64,000 bases of DNA from Vanessa cardui. Its lineage: Eukaryota > Arthropoda > Insecta > Lepidoptera > Nymphalidae. Each line of letters opens with the position of its first letter. The first letter of the stretch is position 1. Both the position numbers and the translations under genes were made by a program. Positions 60,953 through 64,000 of the stretch are shown in pieces. The notes beneath the pieces are model-generated. The model saw only the letters and a program-made list of their open reading frames with translations. It was not told where the DNA came from and ran no database searches. Location: assembly GCF_905220365.1 (NCBI RefSeq), contig NC_061154.1, positions 15,934,001 through 15,998,000 on the forward strand, written 5' to 3'.

Positions 60953-61645
60953 AAATGTACATGCAACTTATATAAGTTGTATAACAAGATAGCTTCGCTT
61001 CTATCAGACATCAAGCCTGATAGAAGCGAAGATATCTTCTTATTTGCTTTGGTGGCTGAAATACGGCGTTCCGCACGCTCCACTATTGTTTTACATTCTA
61101 AGATATGCACGTTCAATGTTAACTGTTAAGGCCTCTAAGCCTCTCTATATTCTAATGGGAATCGAGTAGCAGGATTGTAGGACTCATGCACTCTTTAAGT
61201 ATTCCCGCAAACTTTTGCGAGAGTATAACAAAGTGTCTTACCACGGGCGATAAAGACGAGGCACGAATGCCTCAATGATATAAGGAGAATACGCGAAAGA
61301 TTCACGGTTCGCGAGTTTGCACGGAAATGTGGAGGGGCTTTATAGTGAATGTTATATATTAAAGTAAATTCAATCACGACGTTATGTCTTCGATTAATTT
61401 TATGTGCAATCATGGGTATGTAGTAAGATATAAATTATAAATATTATGATTTATTACGTTTAACAAAATAATGCTGCATAAATGTAGCTATAAGAAATTA
61501 TTCATGATCATATTCACATTTTACTTTTTATTTTATAAATTGATTATCACATTTGTAATCAATACAATACAATATTAAGGTTAAAAAGTTAAGTGTGAAT
61601 AATATCCGAATTAAATATATAAACATGTAAGTTGCATGTACATTT
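60953..61645. repeat. 0.69-kb segment bounded by 18-bp inverted repeats
   Basis: AAATGTACATGCAACTTA (60953-60970) is matched exactly in reverse complement at 61628-61645. The enclosed DNA is GC-richer than its surroundings and holds a 20-bp hairpin and a GAGGCA/TGCCTC hairpin at 61258-61273. No target duplication is evident. It may be a non-autonomous DNA transposon or a structured locus. Confidence 0.4.
60988..61036. other. strong hairpin, precursor-microRNA-like in size
   Basis: GATAGCTTCGCTTCTATCAG pairs 19/20 with 61017-61036 across a 9-nt loop. Weaker pairing continues outward for about seven more positions. Open frames on both strands here simply mirror each other and are not genes. 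Confidence 0.45.
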
Positions 61646-63662
61646 ACTTTCTTATTATTAAAAATGTTAGGTAACATTATGACCATCCCATAGTATATTA
61701 TTTTATAGTTAATTGAAATATAAGTTTATTTGTATGAGTAAAGATTGTATACAGCTCCGTTTAGTCAATTTATAAATGGTGATATAAATTTTGTTAAAAT
61801 ATTTTTTATAGGTAGTAAACATTGTTTTTTATAGATGATTACAATATATTTTCTTTGACTGATATTTTATGAATTTAATTTAAGTTCAATAAAAATAATA
61901 ATTTTATTAATGCATATCCAATAATTTAATTTGCAAATATTTGTAAAAGATTATCTTTACCCCTGTTTATGAAACATGATGTATGTAAAGAAATATTTTC
62001 TTGTTTTACTTGTTATGATATATTTGTGATAAGTAAACTTTGTAAGGTGTTTTAAAAAATGCATTATTAAATTATTGAGTATGTCATTACGATTGGACTG
62101 TGTTGTTCACTAATGTCAAACCCATATACTACAAAAGGTTTTTTTTTTAAACTTCTAAAATAATATGCATAACGTAACAGAACACTAACAAAATATTATG
62201 GTTATAGACATATAAAATTTAATAAGGTTTGTGTTTTCTGTGGGTTGAATCAGTTTTACACAGCAGATGGCCAATTTAACTTCCTTAAAGAATATTATCC
62301 TTACTATTCTGCAACTAAATTAATGTCTACAATATTTTATTACATCTATGTTCAATAATCCCATTGCCCTGCTTACAACTGCCTCATGTGCAATTTGTCT
62401 GTGAGAACACAGTCCAATAGATCTATTAGATTCTTAAAACATCACATTTTTAGGGATCATGTGTGAATGCTTTAATTTGATTGCAATATTGTTTTATTTT
62501 TTCAAGTTAGGGATGGTCATACAGTGTAGTCATGTTATATTGTTATATTTGTTATTTGAATTATTTTCTGTTTAGTTTATTTTTTACTATAGTAAAGTGT
62601 TTCAAAATATGTTTGATTTAAGCTGTGCGTTTCATTTAAAATTTTCCCTCGTAAAATAACTATAATGACATTGAATGCAATGCTAAGTATTTATTCAAAT
62701 AAGGATGCATAAGCGAATGTTATTTTAATTGTAAATTCTCCCTTTTCCTGCACAAAATTTATAAGGGCACCAACATCACCGTCTATTTTACCTCCTCAAG
62801 GGAGGAATTAAAAAAGTAGCCTCAAGCCTTCCTCGAGACCATCTCCATACTTCATCTAAATCAATTTAGGTCAGCGTGAAGAGTTAACGGTTATATTTCC
62901 AACTTAATCATACAACTCATACTGTTATGATTGTAATATTACATAAGAAATATGATAACATTTTATAGTTTAAACCAGTTTTACTTTTGTCTGTAATACA
63001 TAATAATACAAACAAGTTTCTAATATAATCGCTGAGTGAAAAATTACAGGACCTTTTAGGTAGCAAATAAAAACAACAAAAATAAACCCTTATCTACTTT
63101 ATTACCTTACATTCACATTTCTAACCTAAAAACAAAATGATGCTGTAGCAATGCAAGAACATTAGATTATAAACATTGTTATCAATATACTGCTTTCTTG
63201 TTTTATTTTGACCAATGACTTAGTACACTTAAAAATTGTATATTTAATATCAGTCTATATGAAAATATTTACATAAAACATTGTAGATAATTTTACTATT
63301 ATTGGTTGCATATTATGAAGGCACAAAATGGCTGTGATAAGCCGCCAGAGTTGAGAGATATAACATTTATAAATATTTTAACATGCAATAATTACATATT
63401 AAAAATTTTTTTTTTTATTATTGCTGTTAATAAGGCAACCGATGACATAACACTTCATCCAATCAAACATGGCTATGGTACGACTAGCAAACGAAATACT
63501 TCATAATCATTTCAATCTCTATTTAAAACTTTAACACTAATGTTCGCAAGCCACTTACTAATCGTTCCGGTCATATTATGTAACTGTCGTTTTTAAAAAA
63601 TCCTTCAAAGTACTACATTACTAGCAATGCGCTTGTATGTTTAAAATTCAGGAAAATTGGAA
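61646..63662. other. AT-rich intergenic DNA between convergent genes
   Basis: 62770-62900 contains a decayed repeat (CTCAAGCCTTCCTCGAGACC, then CATCTAAATCAATTTAGGTC). The rest shows nothing supported. The right part may be the 3'UTR of the - strand gene. Confidence 0.45.
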
Positions 63663-63756
63663 TTATTCCATTGTATCACCGTATTTGTTGGTAGAGGAAG
63701 GTCGAGGTGGAGTCGGTTCAGCTCTGCTAACTGATGGTATTGTGCTTGGTTCCATT
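63663..63756 (-). CDS. probable last coding exon of a convergent gene
   Basis: On the - strand a strong acceptor (pyrimidine-rich tract, then acaactccag) opens a frame in phase 2. It reads MEPSTIPSVSRAEPTPPRPS and ends STNKYGDTME before TAA. The Pro/Ser/Thr-rich tail is typical of a disordered C-terminus. Downstream on this strand, AATAAA-type signals occur near 63185 and 63100. I do not recognise the protein. The rest of the gene would lie beyond the right edge of the window. Confidence 0.4.
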
Positions 63757-64000
63757 CTGGAGTTGTAAAAAACGATTAAACTTTTATGTTCGATAGACAT
63801 TATTATTGTTGAAAAACAATGCTTTATACAGCTTGAAAATGCCATTTTGATTATATTAAGTAAAATCTTTTGTCTTCTAGTTTTATAAAGCAAAAAAAAT
63901 TACTTTATTGGATCGCTATGACGCACATACGCTAACCTCAAAATTATTACTAAAATTTACAACCACTTTAGGGTTATAAATTTTAATTTTAGTATAAATT

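Noticed and set aside
60916..61129. Mirror-image open frames on both strands
   Set aside because: They arise from the 20-bp inverted repeat; no coding evidence.

Overview
The window is AT-rich, repeat-dense animal DNA. Exon/intron structure with GT-AG splicing, several repeat families typical of moths and butterflies, and the clock gene it carries point to a lepidopteran, probably a butterfly. It is dominated by one host gene on the + strand: cycle (cyc), the BMAL1 orthologue. Eleven coding exons between about 23.1 kb and 58.6 kb join with consistent reading phase into about 648 codons. They encode an N-terminal RKRK-bearing segment, a bHLH domain, PAS-A, PAS-B and a BMAL1-type C-terminal transactivation domain ending in GLPWPLP. 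This is the non-drosophilid form of CYC, because Drosophila lacks that C-terminal domain.

Layout: 1-20.4 kb is upstream intergenic (or far 5' non-coding) DNA, mostly decayed retroposons, with one TATA-type promoter/5' exon candidate near 12.73 kb. An Inr+DPE core promoter candidate lies at 20.49 kb, 2.6 kb before the first recognised coding exon. Three N-terminal exons (A-C; 23.1, 28.4 and 36.6 kb) are followed by bHLH exon D (37.35 kb), PAS exons E-I (38.9-44.8 kb), then exons J (57.18 kb) and K (58.32 kb). Downstream is AT-rich 3'UTR and intergenic sequence, with a probable last exon of a convergent - strand gene at 63.66-63.76 kb.

Intron 9 holds an 11.1-kb Ty3/gypsy-type LTR retrotransposon (45435-56572), antisense to cyc. 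It has near-identical 1435-bp LTRs, a 4-bp target duplication (AAGT), a tRNA-Lys-type primer site, intact gag and pol ORFs joined by an A-AAA-AAC -1 frameshift site, and four 100-bp tandem repeats before the polypurine tract. Its 5' LTR carries a nested 2.4-kb 5'-truncated LINE with a 745-codon reading frame. Other introns hold LINE fragments, three tRNA-like SINE families, a ~280-bp retroposon present in at least a dozen copies (two with clear target duplications) and a TA-flanked MITE.

The points most worth a second look are the symmetric phase-2 N-terminal exons with duplicated RKRK boxes, splice acceptors that appear to be built from transposon sequence, the LTR element's frameshift and tandem-repeat architecture, and an isolated hairpin-rich island near 61 kb. 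Nothing here proves a wholly new system. All calls are by eye from sequence, and exon boundaries were checked by phase arithmetic.
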